A program made the translations under genes and the position numbers. From positions 153,399-217,398 of the forward strand of contig NZ_JHYD01000010.1 of NCBI RefSeq assembly GCF_000621505.1: a DNA stretch of 64,000 bases. The letters run 5' to 3'. Position 1 is the stretch's first letter. Each line of letters begins with the position of its first letter. The notes below the pieces were generated by a model. It ran no database searches. It saw only the letters and a program-made list of their open reading frames with translations, and was not told the origin of the DNA. The DNA is from Ruminiclostridium cellobioparum DSM 1351 = ATCC 15832. GTDB lineage: Bacteria; Bacillota; Clostridia; Acetivibrionales; DSM-1351. Shown piece after piece: positions 17,123 to 26,798 of this stretch.

Positions 17123-18265
17123 AGCATTTAATGCTTGTTGGTCGCCTTCAACCTCCATTTGGCTTTCATCCGGTGTTTCAACAGCAAAATTCCCATTATA
17201 ATTGCGGTATTCATAGGTTTCGCTTGAGCTGTAAAGATACCTTCCGAAATAATCCGAATCCAGATACTCACTATGGGTTAGAGTGATCCTGTCTATAAGG
17301 TGATTGTTTTTATTTATACTGATTTCCAGATAAGTATCTACAGGTTCAAATTCATAATCTTCTTTATTTGCATGCAGAAATGCATTTCCTTTCAGAAGAA
17401 TTGTATTGTCTTTTTTATTTTCCTGAATGGTCAGCCCGCAATACAATATGTCGGAAATTTCAAAGCTGCCTGCATCATAGTTCAGTATCCAGTCCTTATA
17501 CTCCTGTTCTGAAATTAATTTCTTTTCCCACCGGTCCTTAAAGAAATTCTTTGAATATATATAGTTATTATTTAGATAATACTCACTGATACCGGTATCT
17601 GAACCATTCGCAGAGTCCCTTCCATTACCCTTTATAGTCATTATCATTTTTTCCTTATCAACCTTGCTCACTGTTGACGCTTTACCGGTCACCGGATAAT
17701 CCCCGTAATCCGATATGGATTCCTTTGAGTATTCCACTTCATATCTGCCAGCCGCTTTTGATGCGGCAACAGCTTTATCAAGAGCAGCTTTAACCCTGTT
17801 ATAATCGCTGGGCTTTTGAATATATACGCTTTTCTGTTCAGCATCCCATGCATATTTCATATCCAGCAGCTGCGCTGTGGATTTTGCAGGTATGTAATAT
17901 ATATTTTTATAAAAAACAGGCGCAGCATTGAGTACTTCCGAGGACTTACCCACTGCTGCCTTTGTGCTGTCAACCGTCATTTTGATCTGCTTTTTGCCGG
18001 TATTGATTATCAGGTTCTTTTGGTTTTTGTCCAGTTGGATATGCTTGTTGTCATTGGGAATCCCAAGCTTGACCAGCAGTTCTTTACCGTTTAACAGTAT
18101 CTGACCGTTGACAGTAATCGGATTGCTGCTGAACCTGACCTGCTGCCCGCCGACAAACACTTTAACATTTGCACTTTCCGCAATGTTGACGGCAGCATAT
18201 GAATAACTGTTAACACCCAGGCAAATTAACAATGCCGACAATAATCCCGCTATAATTTTCTTCAT
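17114..18265 (-). CDS. exported protein with copper-amine-oxidase-like N-terminal (stalk) domain
   Basis: A 383-residue secreted protein with a signal peptide (MKKIIAGLLSALLICLGVN...). Residues about 30-130 have the repeated pattern of the Cu_amine_oxidN1 stalk domain (NGQILLNGKELLVKLGI, FYKNIYYIPAKSTAQLL, WDAEQKSVYIQ), common in clostridial envelope proteins and not catalytic. The remainder (about 150-380) is a beta-rich domain with no recognised motif, somewhat like lipoprotein-carrier folds that follow this stalk elsewhere. The start at 18265 is chosen from AGGTGA eight bases upstream. Confidence 0.65.
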   Translation of the reverse strand: MKKIIAGLLSALLICLGVNSYSYAAVNIAESANVKVFVGGQQVRFSSNPITVNGQILLNGKELLVKLGIPNDNKHIQLDKNQKNLIINTGKKQIKMTVDSTKAAVGKSSEVLNAAPVFYKNIYYIPAKSTAQLLDMKYAWDAEQKSVYIQKPSDYNRVKAALDKAVAASKAAGRYEVEYSKESISDYGDYPVTGKASTVSKVDKEKMIMTIKGNGRDSANGSDTGISEYYLNNNYIYSKNFFKDRWEKKLISEQEYKDWILNYDAGSFEISDILYCGLTIQENKKDNTILLKGNAFLHANKEDYEFEPVDTYLEISINKNNHLIDRITLTHSEYLDSDYFGRYLYSSSETYEYRNYNGNFAVETPDESQMEVEGDQQALNALY

Positions 18266-18327
18266 GTATTTCTTCACCTTTTACTATAAATGCTTATCAC
18301 ACATATTTAATTTAACTGACAAAAAGG

Positions 18328-18789
18328 TCACCTTTTTGTCAACAAATCCAGTACTTCCTCAGCATGTCCTTCAGGAGATACCTTTTGGAACACTTTTTGA
18401 ATCACCATTTCCTCATCAATAATAAAAGTAGACCTTATGATGCCCATATACGTTTTTCCATACATCTTCCTTTCTCCCCAGGCACCGTAGGCTTCGGAAA
18501 CCTTATGATCCTCATCGCTCAGGAGATAAAAAGGTAGATTGTATTTATTCCTGAATTTATCATGAGATTTTTCCCCGTCAGGACTGATTCCCACAACTAC
18601 CGCTCCTGCCTCGAGAATATAATCATAAACATCCCTGAAGCCGCATGCTTCTTTGGTACAGCCAGGGGTATCATCCTTGGGATAAAAATATAAAACGATC
18701 TTTTTGCCTTTGAAATCAGAGAGACTGACTTCTTTATCATCAGTTGTCTTAAGCACAAAATTCACAGCTTTTTCTCCTGCCTTGAGCAT
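18328..18789 (-). CDS. bcp: thioredoxin-dependent thiol peroxidase
   Basis: A 153-residue peroxiredoxin of the BCP/PrxQ group. The peroxidatic Cys is in TPGCTKEACGFRD and the resolving Cys lies five residues later, the hallmark of this subgroup. YFYPKDDTPGCT and the late GIIRSTFIID strand agree. It reduces hydroperoxides with electrons from thioredoxin in the cytoplasm. The second in-frame ATG (18789) is used because the first lies too close to GGAGG. Monocistronic in appearance. Confidence 0.93.
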   Translation of the reverse strand: MLKAGEKAVNFVLKTTDDKEVSLSDFKGKKIVLYFYPKDDTPGCTKEACGFRDVYDYILEAGAVVVGISPDGEKSHDKFRNKYNLPFYLLSDEDHKVSEAYGAWGERKMYGKTYMGIIRSTFIIDEEMVIQKVFQKVSPEGHAEEVLDLLTKR

Positions 18790-19059
18790 TTGCATACACC
18801 TCCGCTATGTCGCTACGTAATATTAACATCTATTGAATATATGTACCACCTATGGCCAATGGTAAACATAAGGGTTGCGGATGGTAAAGTTTGTACTCTT
18901 ATTAAAATAGGTTTCTATATTATTTATATCAGAAAAAAATGAAAAATGGAATATTTTGTTTCACTCCTTAATACTATATACCAATAGGTTGTACAAATAA
19001 CCTGCTGCGGTTATCGCGACCAATACTATTAAATATATTTGGTATTAGGGAGGTAAGCT

Positions 19060-19881
19060 ATGGACAGTATAAAAAAATTTCTTGCGGGCTTCTTGAATAA
19101 AATAGCTTATGAGGCACTAAGGTATCAGCTGGCAATCTGTCTGGCCGGAATTACCGGTGTTATAACACATGCCTATGCCACTAATAACAAATATCTGCTT
19201 CCTTATACGATAATTCTGTCCCTGTCTGCCGCATTAGGCATAGGCTTTTTCTGCATTTATATATTCCGTCTGCATAATCCCGTATATAAAATTTATTTAA
19301 AAACCGATTTTAAATACGTAATACTAAAAAAGTACTGTACCTATCAATATAAAAGTTATACAACCATGGAGTATAAAAAGAGAATCAAACTCAAAGTAAC
19401 TGGAAAAAATATTGATAGGTATTATGATAAATACAATTGGACCGGTTACGGAAAAGTCAGCATTACAAGCAATGTGAAAGACCATAAGATTTTAATGACT
19501 GCAAAGAGAGATGCTTTTCAGCAGCTTGAGGTTTATTTCGGCAAGAGCTATAAGAAAGGTGACATAATAGAATTTTGTCTTACCTATATGTTTGAAGATG
19601 TGGAAAACAAGGCCATACCCATACTCTCAACCACAATTGTGGAACCTACAAGCGATTTAAACCTGAAGGTTATACTTCCCAAAACATTCGGGATTGCCAA
19701 GGCATCCTTCGAAGCTTTTCCCTGTATAGACAGCCGGCTGCCCCTGGTTAGCGGAGAGCTGTTTTTTGATGACAGCACCGTTGAAGATAATACGACAACA
19801 GCTGTCGAATGGTCGGTCCCGGAGCCTTTAATGCTGTTGGTCTATTCAATCAAATGGGATATGCAAAAAAATGATTTATAA
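19060..19881 (+). CDS. hypothetical membrane protein with two N-terminal helices
   Basis: A 273-residue protein I do not recognise. Two transmembrane helices lie at about residues 22-40 and 47-70, with a short loop between, and are followed by a 200-residue basic, beta-rich soluble domain (GYGKVSITSNVKDHKILM ... FGKSYKKGDIIEFCLTYMF). The topology suggests a membrane-anchored domain on one face. GGGAGG precedes the ATG by eight bases. It is isolated, with a terminator after it. No function is proposed. Confidence 0.55.
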   Translation: MDSIKKFLAGFLNKIAYEALRYQLAICLAGITGVITHAYATNNKYLLPYTIILSLSAALGIGFFCIYIFRLHNPVYKIYLKTDFKYVILKKYCTYQYKSYTTMEYKKRIKLKVTGKNIDRYYDKYNWTGYGKVSITSNVKDHKILMTAKRDAFQQLEVYFGKSYKKGDIIEFCLTYMFEDVENKAIPILSTTIVEPTSDLNLKVILPKTFGIAKASFEAFPCIDSRLPLVSGELFFDDSTVEDNTTTAVEWSVPEPLMLLVYSIKWDMQKNDL

Positions 19882-19997
19882 TTAAAAAAACACTTATAAT
19901 GTAACGAATTTTGGGGAAAGATTATATAATGTACTAAAGCAAAAATTTTGCTAGAAACGAAGGGTGAGATTATGAACGATTAGTATTCGAAATCCAT

Positions 19998-20041
19998 AAA
20001 AATCCAGAAGAGTTTTATAAAATAAAACTTTCTGGATTTTT
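19998..20041. terminator. bidirectional terminator
   Basis: Perfect 12-base arms (AAAAATCCAGAA and complement) around a 20-base AT-rich loop, between convergent genes ending at 19881 and 20061. Confidence 0.75.
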
Positions 20042-20060
20042 AGCTTATACTGCATTTCGC

Positions 20061-20873
20061 TTATTCTTCAATGAATTTTACCAGTTCATCGTTAAATTTG
20101 TCGCGTTCATCGTAGAAAGTCGCATGGCCGCTGTATCTGAAGGGTAATAATCTAGAGTTTTTAATACCCTGTTTTTGTATTTCTCCCAGCTGGAAGGGTA
20201 CAACCCTGTCATGGATGCCATGAATGATCAAAGTCGGAACATTTATTGTCTCCAGGTCATAAAACAGCACTTCGTTCAGCCAGGTATTGGCTATAGCTGC
20301 CGTAGACCAGCTGGCCGCCTGCAGTCCCAGCTGGAAGAACCATTCCGAAAGTGCCCCGGTTATACGCTGGTAAAAAAATATATCCCCGAAATCCTGAAGC
20401 ATCTTTGGCCTGTCATTGTAGGTTCCTTTAATGATTTGAAGAACTACGTCCTTTTCTATTCCGTATGGAAAATTCGGCCGTTTTACAAGGCTGGGAGCTG
20501 CCGCATCAAACAGCGCAAGCTTGGCTGCTCCATGTCCATTATGACGGGCCATGTATCTTATTGCAATGGCTCCCCCCGTGGAATGTCCCCCCAGTGTGAA
20601 GTTTTGCAATCCCAGTGCGTCAACCACACCTTTGACATCATCAGCCAGCGTGTTATAGTCATATCCGCTCCAGGGCTTATCCGAGAAGCCGAAGCCTCTT
20701 GTATCTATCCCGATGCACCTGAAGCCCAGCTTTGGAAGCTGGTTGAACTGGTATTCAAACAATCTGTTGCTTCCCGGCCAGCCGTGCAAAAACAGGATTG
20801 TCTTATTCCCCGCCGGGTTAAGGTCTTCAACATAGATCTTTACATTTGTATCAACAGTAATATAGTATCCCAC
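20061..20873 (-). CDS. alpha/beta-fold hydrolase
   Basis: A 270-residue single-domain alpha/beta hydrolase. The oxyanion segment is LFLHGWPGSNRLFEYQ, the nucleophile elbow GGHSTGG, the acid is in IHGIHDRVVPF and the catalytic His in YSGHATFYDE. These form a complete Ser-Asp-His triad. No signal peptide, so cytoplasmic. The sequence resembles the broad haloalkane-dehalogenase / esterase / proline-iminopeptidase-like group; Ser as nucleophile argues for an esterase or peroxidase-type activity. Substrate unknown. Confidence 0.85.
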   Translation of the reverse strand: MGYYITVDTNVKIYVEDLNPAGNKTILFLHGWPGSNRLFEYQFNQLPKLGFRCIGIDTRGFGFSDKPWSGYDYNTLADDVKGVVDALGLQNFTLGGHSTGGAIAIRYMARHNGHGAAKLALFDAAAPSLVKRPNFPYGIEKDVVLQIIKGTYNDRPKMLQDFGDIFFYQRITGALSEWFFQLGLQAASWSTAAIANTWLNEVLFYDLETINVPTLIIHGIHDRVVPFQLGEIQKQGIKNSRLLPFRYSGHATFYDERDKFNDELVKFIEE

Positions 20874-20951
20874 AAATACCTCCTGTACAAAAACTCATTC
20901 ATTGCATGAATTTGTTATCTCAAGTATATAATTATGAATACTATAGTTGAT

Positions 20952-21770
20952 TTATAACCGTTTATACGCATTCTTCAATAATAAAGCATCCTTCTCCACC
21001 ACCGGCCCTTCCGAAATCACGCAGCCTTTGACCTTGAAATCCTTTAAGGCTTTCAGGCAGTCCACATAGTTAAAGTCACTTTCAAACAGACGTATATGAT
21101 TCCTCTCGCCCTTTTCATTGTATTGTATACCCCCCATATGGATGTGGAGATCGTCCAGTGCATCTCTGCCAAGCTGATCCAGAATGTTTTGCAAAATTCC
21201 GGCAAAATCATTGTAATTTTTCAGGCATCCGTTTCCCCTGGCATGAATGTGTGAGAAATCGATGCATAATTTGCAGGTCCTCACTTCCTTGCACAGGCCG
21301 ATCAATTCCTCAAGCGTGCCAAACTGCGTTCCCTTCCCGGTGGTTTCAAGCCTGTAGTCTATTCCCTTGTATGGAAGTTTCGACAGGTTTTCCTTTATGG
21401 TAATGAATGTCTCCTCTTTCGAATCATTTAAATAATAGCCGGGATGGAAGACCAGGCTTCTCCCCTCAACCTTTGCCAGGCCCTCCATGGCATTTTTTAT
21501 TCTTTCCAGGGACTGCTCCTGCTTTTCTTTTTCATCTGCATTCAAATTTATATAATGTGAAGCATGTGCCGACAAATAAAAATTATTTTCCAGTTTAGCC
21601 CTTAAGATACTCTCCTTATTGTTATCCGTTACATTGACATTTCTCACGAAAAGAAGTTCCATGGCATCCAGACCTATTGACTCTAAAAAATAAATTCCGA
21701 CGGCGTAATTCATGTTCCTTAACCCGCTGTATATCGGCAAACCTGATATTCCAAACAATAATTTATCCAT
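20952..21770 (-). CDS. TIM-barrel sugar isomerase / endonuclease IV-like protein
   Basis: A 272-residue protein of the xylose-isomerase-like TIM barrel superfamily. It has the strand pattern with metal ligands spread along the chain: SAHASHYINL, LVFHPGYYLNDSKEE, RLETTGKGTQFGTLEE, LCIDFSHIHARGNG and DLHIHMGGIQYNEKGERNH. These are the features of endonuclease IV (AP lyase family 2), so either DNA repair or sugar epimerisation is possible. No clear Shine-Dalgarno is visible for any of the starts; MDKLLFGISGLP at 21770 is the natural beginning of the barrel. It sits next to another barrel of the same superfamily. Confidence 0.65.
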   Translation of the reverse strand: MDKLLFGISGLPIYSGLRNMNYAVGIYFLESIGLDAMELLFVRNVNVTDNNKESILRAKLENNFYLSAHASHYINLNADEKEKQEQSLERIKNAMEGLAKVEGRSLVFHPGYYLNDSKEETFITIKENLSKLPYKGIDYRLETTGKGTQFGTLEELIGLCKEVRTCKLCIDFSHIHARGNGCLKNYNDFAGILQNILDQLGRDALDDLHIHMGGIQYNEKGERNHIRLFESDFNYVDCLKALKDFKVKGCVISEGPVVEKDALLLKNAYKRL

Positions 21771-21924
21771 ATTAATTATCCATGTACTTTTGATTAACTG
21801 CATAAAAAACATATCATAGATTATTGTATCTATATTGCCGGTTAATATTACAGCTGCCTGAGAATACCAAAAAAATCAAAAAAGTATCCCAAAATAAGCA
21901 ATTTAGCCTTTTAATTCCTGCCAC

Positions 21925-22914
21925 TCAGTCATTCTTTAACGCGTCATCAAAAGCTACTGTGGACGGGCTGAAGTTAATGTTTTTAACAAAACTGCAGGCC
22001 TCAGTCGCACCAAATATCCTGTCCATACCGCTGTCCTCCCACTCGACGGACAGAGGGCCCTGATAACCGGCGCCGTTCAAAACACGTATTATCTTGTCAA
22101 AATCAACATCTCCATGCCCCAGGGAAACAAAGTTCCAGCCCCTTCTCATATCACCAAAGGTCAGATGTGAACCGAGTATTCCGCTTCTTCCGTCCAGATT
22201 CACCGAAGTATCCTTCATGTGTACATGATAGACCCTGTCAATGAAGTCACTTAAGAAAATTGTGGGATTTACGCCCTGCCAGATAAGATGGCTGGGATCA
22301 AAGTTGATCCCCAGTGTGGGCCTGTAATTGAAAGCTTTTAAGAGCCTTTTGGTAGTATAATAATCAAAGGCTATTTCTGTGGGGTGCACCTCAAGGGCAA
22401 ATTTGACGCCACACTCATCAAACACGTCAAAAATAGGTGTCCAGAGCTCCACCTGCTCGGTATATGCATCGGCTATCATTTGTTCACTGGTCTGCGGGAA
22501 GGAATACCAGTACTTCCATACCGCAGAGCCCATAAAACCGGTGACAACATCACAGCCCATGGCTTTTGCAGCCCTGGCAGTATATTTCATCTCCTCAATG
22601 GCCCATGCTCTTATTTTTTCAGGCTGCCCTGCAAATTCCGCCGGAGCAAAGCCGTCAAGCCTTGGATCCCATAAATCACCTACACACTGTCCCGTTAAAT
22701 GTGCTCCCAGTGCCTTGCAGATCAAACCATGCCTTTTGAGGGTCTCTTTTATTTCCTTTACATAACCTTCGTCACTTGCTGCCCTGCGGCAATTTATCTG
22801 TCCCCAGGTGGCTAATTCCAAACCGTCATAGCCCATTTCCCTTGCAGTTCTGCACATCTCTTCCAGTGGCAGGTCGGCCCACTGTCCTGTAAATAATGTT
22901 ACCGGTCGTCCCAT
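21925..22914 (-). CDS. sugar phosphate isomerase/epimerase (IolE-like)
   Basis: A 329-residue AP-endonuclease-2 / xylose-isomerase-like TIM barrel. Typical metal-site strands are seen: GYDGLELATWG, LGAHLTGQCVGD, KFALEVHPTEIAFD, NFDPSHLIWQGV, VYHVHMKDTS and GPLSVEWEDSGMDR. Members epimerise or dehydrate sugar derivatives such as inosose. It follows a Gfo/Idh/MocA oxidoreductase by 60 bp on the same strand, a pairing common in inositol and keto-sugar catabolism, and that gene in turn follows an ABC sugar importer. GGAGG precedes the ATG. The actual sugar is not known. Confidence 0.82.
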   Translation of the reverse strand: MGRPVTLFTGQWADLPLEEMCRTAREMGYDGLELATWGQINCRRAASDEGYVKEIKETLKRHGLICKALGAHLTGQCVGDLWDPRLDGFAPAEFAGQPEKIRAWAIEEMKYTARAAKAMGCDVVTGFMGSAVWKYWYSFPQTSEQMIADAYTEQVELWTPIFDVFDECGVKFALEVHPTEIAFDYYTTKRLLKAFNYRPTLGINFDPSHLIWQGVNPTIFLSDFIDRVYHVHMKDTSVNLDGRSGILGSHLTFGDMRRGWNFVSLGHGDVDFDKIIRVLNGAGYQGPLSVEWEDSGMDRIFGATEACSFVKNINFSPSTVAFDDALKND

Positions 22915-22974
22915 TATAAATCCTCCTTATAAATAAAATTTTTATAGTTAATTGCCAATACATTGCTGATAGTT

Positions 22975-24114
22975 TTAAAAATCCACCCATATGTTTCCGT
23001 TGGCCGAGCTTTTAAGGCAGGCCTCAATAAACCTCACTCCGTCAACCCCGTCAACCACCGTAGGATACTCAATCATTTCTTCTGTAAATACACCGTTTCT
23101 CTGGGCGTTCAAACAATCAATATAGTTGGAATAGAAATTGCCCATAGCCTCAAACCAGCCCTCTGTGTGTCCGCTGGGCAGTCTGGTGTATTTGGCTGCA
23201 GCCTGTTTTATGGCCCCATGCCCCCTGTGTATCTCAAGCAGGGAGCCGTCCTGTTTTGCCATGTGGAAAACCTCCGGCTGCTCCTGGAACCAGGATATAC
23301 TGCCTTTGCTGCCATAAATCCGTATTCTGAGTCCATTGTCATGTCCTATGGCTATCTGAGAAGCCCAGTAAACTCCGGTTGCACCGTTTTCAAATTCCAG
23401 CATCACAGTTGAATTATCGTCCAGAGTTCTTCCCGGGACCACTTTATCCATTCTGGCAAGCAATCTCTTTATTTTTAAGCCGGTCATACGGTAGACAGTA
23501 TTTTCTATATGTGTACCAATGTCACCCAAAGCATTGGTATTGCCCGATTGGGCCGGGTCGGTCCTCCATTCCCCCTGTTTGTTGCCTTTTATATCTTCAA
23601 ACGCCAGCCAGCCCTGGGGATATTCACCCATAACCGTACGGACCTGGCCTATTTCTCCTGCTGCTATGATTTCTCTGATATTCATTGCAGTTACATGTCC
23701 TGAGTATACATAAGTGACCATAAACAACAGTTTTTTCTCATTTGCAAGCTTCTCCAATTCCAGTGCCTGTTCAAGAGTAACTGTGAGCGGCTTTTCACAA
23801 ACTACCGGGATACCGGCCTTCAAGAAAGCCCTGCACGCTTCATAGTGGGCATAGTTGGTAGTCACTATGACTACAAAATCCATACTGTCTTCCCGGCCGG
23901 CTTCCTTTGCGGCCATTTCCTCATAGTTTTTATAAAGCCGTTCCTTTTCAATTCCCAGGGCCTCACCCATAGCCAAAGTATTTTCAAAGGAGCGGGAAAA
24001 ACAACCTGCAACAATCCTTGCTTTTCCGTCCAAACCAATGGCTTTTCTGTGTGCATCACCAATAAATGCACCCGGTCCCCCGCCTACCATTCCATAATTC
24101 AAAACCTTGCCCAT
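22975..24114 (-). CDS. Gfo/Idh/MocA-family oxidoreductase
   Basis: A 379-residue NAD(P)-dependent sugar or cyclitol dehydrogenase. The N-terminal Rossmann fold starts with [18 protein letters not shown], includes [17 protein letters not shown] with the conserved EKP, and the C-terminal beta domain follows from about residue 135. [12 protein letters not shown] supplies the conserved catalytic-region His. The ATG at 24114 is selected from AAGGAGA. It follows the permease gene by 25 bp and precedes an IolE-like epimerase, so it probably acts on the imported sugar. Confidence 0.87.
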   Translation of the reverse strand: MGKVLNYGMVGGGPGAFIGDAHRKAIGLDGKARIVAGCFSRSFENTLAMGEALGIEKERLYKNYEEMAAKEAGREDSMDFVVIVTTNYAHYEACRAFLKAGIPVVCEKPLTVTLEQALELEKLANEKKLLFMVTYVYSGHVTAMNIREIIAAGEIGQVRTVMGEYPQGWLAFEDIKGNKQGEWRTDPAQSGNTNALGDIGTHIENTVYRMTGLKIKRLLARMDKVVPGRTLDDNSTVMLEFENGATGVYWASQIAIGHDNGLRIRIYGSKGSISWFQEQPEVFHMAKQDGSLLEIHRGHGAIKQAAAKYTRLPSGHTEGWFEAMGNFYSNYIDCLNAQRNGVFTEEMIEYPTVVDGVDGVRFIEACLKSSANGNIWVDF

Positions 24115-24139
24115 ATACACTCTCCTTTTTCAATTATTT

Positions 24140-25159
24140 TTATTTCTCACGCTTTTGTATCATTTGCAGGCCCACAGCTACCAGCAGGATCAAACCCTTT
24201 ACGGTATCATTCAGCAAAGCGTTCATACCAAGAGCCGTGATAATCTTGTCAATGATGGTAAATGCCATTGTACCGAAAATAATACCGGCGATCTTGCCTT
24301 TTCCGCCTGACATGCTGATCCCGCCTATTACTACCGAGGCTATGGCATAGAGCTCGAAATTCTTCCCTGAAGTGGCCGGATCAAAGGAAGTGTCCTTGGC
24401 TATTTTCAAAAAGGCTGCAAGACCTACCAGAGCACCGCTTATTGCAAATACCTTTATCCTTGTCCATATGACGTTGACACCGGCCAGTTTGGCTGCCCTC
24501 TCATTGCTTCCTATTGCGTATATATTCTTTCCGAATTTCATACAGGTTGTCATGTAAATCATTGCGGCAGCCACTATCCAGAATACCACGGCCAGTTGGG
24601 GAATTGTAAGAATATTTCCGTTACCAAAGCCGAAAAGGCTCTTATAGCTTTCCATTCCGGCTTCTACACGGTATCTGGTCTCTCCCATTTCATTCATCAT
24701 ATACTGGGAAACAGATCTGAAAATAAGCATGGAAGCCAGAGTGACAATAAATGACGGCATTTTGAATCTGCCTACCAGCACACCGTTCAAAGCTCCGCAT
24801 AACAATCCCGCCGCTATGGCAAACAGCAGAGTCACAAAAATACTGCCGGCAGCGTTATATACAATAATGGTCAGACCTCCGATAAAGACAAAGGAGGACC
24901 CAACCGACAGATCTATATCTCCCGTCATAATGACCAGACCCATTCCCAGAGAGATAGTACCCAGAATGGCACTGTGCAGAAAAATATTGGTAATGCTGGT
25001 CCAGGAGGTTTCACTGCCGTTAATGATTAAAAAGGCAATAAATATCACAAGAAATATAATCACATAATTGTAATTGCTCCACAGACCCTTAAATCTCTTA
25101 TTTACAGGCTGTGCAACCACAGCATTCGCTTGCATGGGACTTTCACCTTGATTGGACAT
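24140..25159 (-). CDS. ribose-type sugar ABC transporter permease
   Basis: A 339-residue inner-membrane permease of the RbsC/XylH/MglC group with about ten hydrophobic helices and the family signature segments GTISLGMGLVIMTGDIDLSVGS and IGGISMSGGKGKIAG (given here in short parts). It forms the channel of the importer whose ATPase ends 17 bp inside its start and whose binding protein is two genes upstream. The start has GGAGGTGG. A highly charged 25-residue N-terminal tail precedes the first helix. Confidence 0.9.
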   Translation of the reverse strand: MSNQGESPMQANAVVAQPVNKRFKGLWSNYNYVIIFLVIFIAFLIINGSETSWTSITNIFLHSAILGTISLGMGLVIMTGDIDLSVGSSFVFIGGLTIIVYNAAGSIFVTLLFAIAAGLLCGALNGVLVGRFKMPSFIVTLASMLIFRSVSQYMMNEMGETRYRVEAGMESYKSLFGFGNGNILTIPQLAVVFWIVAAAMIYMTTCMKFGKNIYAIGSNERAAKLAGVNVIWTRIKVFAISGALVGLAAFLKIAKDTSFDPATSGKNFELYAIASVVIGGISMSGGKGKIAGIIFGTMAFTIIDKIITALGMNALLNDTVKGLILLVAVGLQMIQKREK

Positions 25160-26669
25160 TTTCCACCTCCGTATTTATTCCAGCTGCATTTATAGCATTT
25201 GTAGCATGAAGCATGACCGTTTCTTCATTGATTTCCTGACGCTTCAGTGCTACAGATATCCTTCCATGATAAAAAACAACACACCTGTCTGCAATTTTTT
25301 GGATTTCCGGAATCTCAAGAGTATTGATGATTATTGTCTTTCCGGCCTTGGATAAGTTCAGAATAAGCCGGTATATCTCACTTTTTGCACCTACATCTAT
25401 TCCCTGGGTGGGATTGTCAAAAAGTATTATATCAGCCCGGGTGTTCAGCCATCTGGCAAGAATCACCTTTTGCTGGTTTCCGCCGGAAAGGCTGGTTATA
25501 GGGTCATTATGACTATTGGCCTTGATATTTAATGTATCTTTTAAATCAGAATACTTTTTAATTTCTTTGTTTTTAAATATATGCTGCTGCCGGTTGTTGA
25601 TGGTATGTTCGGATATATATGTGTTCTCGAGGATTGTCATGTCCTGGAGTATGGAGTTTTCTTTCCTGTTGGCAGCAACCATGGCCACTTTGTTCTTCAT
25701 GGCGTTTTGTATGCTGTTGTTTTTTATTTCTTTTCCATGGACAAACAGCTGTCCACCCTGCGGCTCCAATACACCAAAAACCGTCTGGAGCACTTCCGAA
25801 CTGCCAGCCCCCTGTAAGCCCGTAAACCCAACGATCTCACCGCTTCTTATGGAGAAATCCACATCATAAAAACCCTTCCCGGAAAAACTTTTCAATTCCA
25901 GAATGGTATCTCCCAGTTTGCGTTCCTCGTACATTTCCTGATTTGAATAACTTTCGCCAACCATATATCTGGTTATTGCTTCGGGTGAAATCTCCCGGAT
26001 GTTCCCGCTTTTAATAAATTTACCGTTTCTTAGTACTGTATATTTATCTGAAATTTTAAAAATTTCAGGCATTTTATGTGATATAAATATGAACGATTTT
26101 CCAATAGCCTTTAACCGTCCTACAATTTCAAACAGATTTTTTATTTCGGCATTATTCAGTGCAGTTGTAGGTTCATCCAGGATAAACAGTTCGGCATCCC
26201 GGTGCAGTGTCTTGGCAATTTCCAGCAGCTGTTTCTTTCCCGTGTCAAGATTATCTGCAAGTTCCAGCGGGTCAATATCCACCCCCAGGTCATGCATCAG
26301 CTTGAAGGTTTCCGAAATCATTTCTTTTTTCTTCAGCTTTCCAAAACTATTCACCGGCTCTTTCCCCAGAAACAGGTTTTCATAAACCCTTAAATTATTG
26401 AATATGTTCAGTTCCTGATGCACGAAGGCAATACCGGCGCTTTCGGCTCCCTTTATGCTGTTGTGTACAAGTTCCTTACCGTTGAATATGATATTCCCGC
26501 TGTCACTGGCATGTACTCCGGCCAGAATATTCATCAGCGTTGATTTGCCGGCCCCATTTTCTCCGATCAGAGCATGGACCTCTCCCCTGCCGACCTCCAG
26601 TGTCACATTGTCCAAAACGGTAACACCGAAAAAGGACTTTGAAATATTGGTCATTTTCAGTAATTCCAT
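25143..26669 (-). CDS. ribose-type sugar ABC transporter ATPase (duplicated)
   Basis: A 508-residue protein with two ABC domains in tandem, as in RbsA/MglA/XylG. The first has Walker A GENGAGKST, a signature LDTGKKQLLEIAK region and Walker B LFILDEPTTAL. The second has a degenerate Walker A (GLQGAGSSE), signature LSGGNQQKVILAR and IILFDNPTQGID; this asymmetry is normal for the family. It energises import by the adjoining permease. The ATG at 26669 has GGAGG four bases upstream. A stem-loop lies between it and the binding-protein gene. Confidence 0.92.
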   Translation of the reverse strand: MELLKMTNISKSFFGVTVLDNVTLEVGRGEVHALIGENGAGKSTLMNILAGVHASDSGNIIFNGKELVHNSIKGAESAGIAFVHQELNIFNNLRVYENLFLGKEPVNSFGKLKKKEMISETFKLMHDLGVDIDPLELADNLDTGKKQLLEIAKTLHRDAELFILDEPTTALNNAEIKNLFEIVGRLKAIGKSFIFISHKMPEIFKISDKYTVLRNGKFIKSGNIREISPEAITRYMVGESYSNQEMYEERKLGDTILELKSFSGKGFYDVDFSIRSGEIVGFTGLQGAGSSEVLQTVFGVLEPQGGQLFVHGKEIKNNSIQNAMKNKVAMVAANRKENSILQDMTILENTYISEHTINNRQQHIFKNKEIKKYSDLKDTLNIKANSHNDPITSLSGGNQQKVILARWLNTRADIILFDNPTQGIDVGAKSEIYRLILNLSKAGKTIIINTLEIPEIQKIADRCVVFYHGRISVALKRQEINEETVMLHATNAINAAGINTEVENVQSR

Positions 26670-26705
26670 AGAACCTCCTTCCTCAATAATTGCCACAAAG
26701 TACAT

Positions 26706-26754
26706 GCCTGAAATTTGCAGGACTCATAATAAGTTTTTACCCGAAATTTCAGGC
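26706..26754 (-). promoter_or_regulatory. intercistronic stem-loop between binding protein and ATPase genes
   Basis: Perfect 11-base arms (GCCTGAAATTT and complement at 26744-26754) enclose a 27-base loop in the 129-bp gap between the two genes. Hairpins in this position commonly stabilise the upstream binding-protein mRNA or partly terminate transcription, giving excess binding protein. The structure is seen; the role is inference. Confidence 0.5.
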
Positions 26755-26798
26755 CTGTACCCTGATGAAGTTTTTATTGAAGTATAAACCTTCCAGAA

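Noticed and set aside
19970..19982. Four-codon frame after AAGGGTGAG (Met-Asn-Asp-stop)
   Set aside because: A ribosome-like site before a minimal frame, but nothing follows that it could regulate and the terminator is next; most likely chance or a gene remnant.
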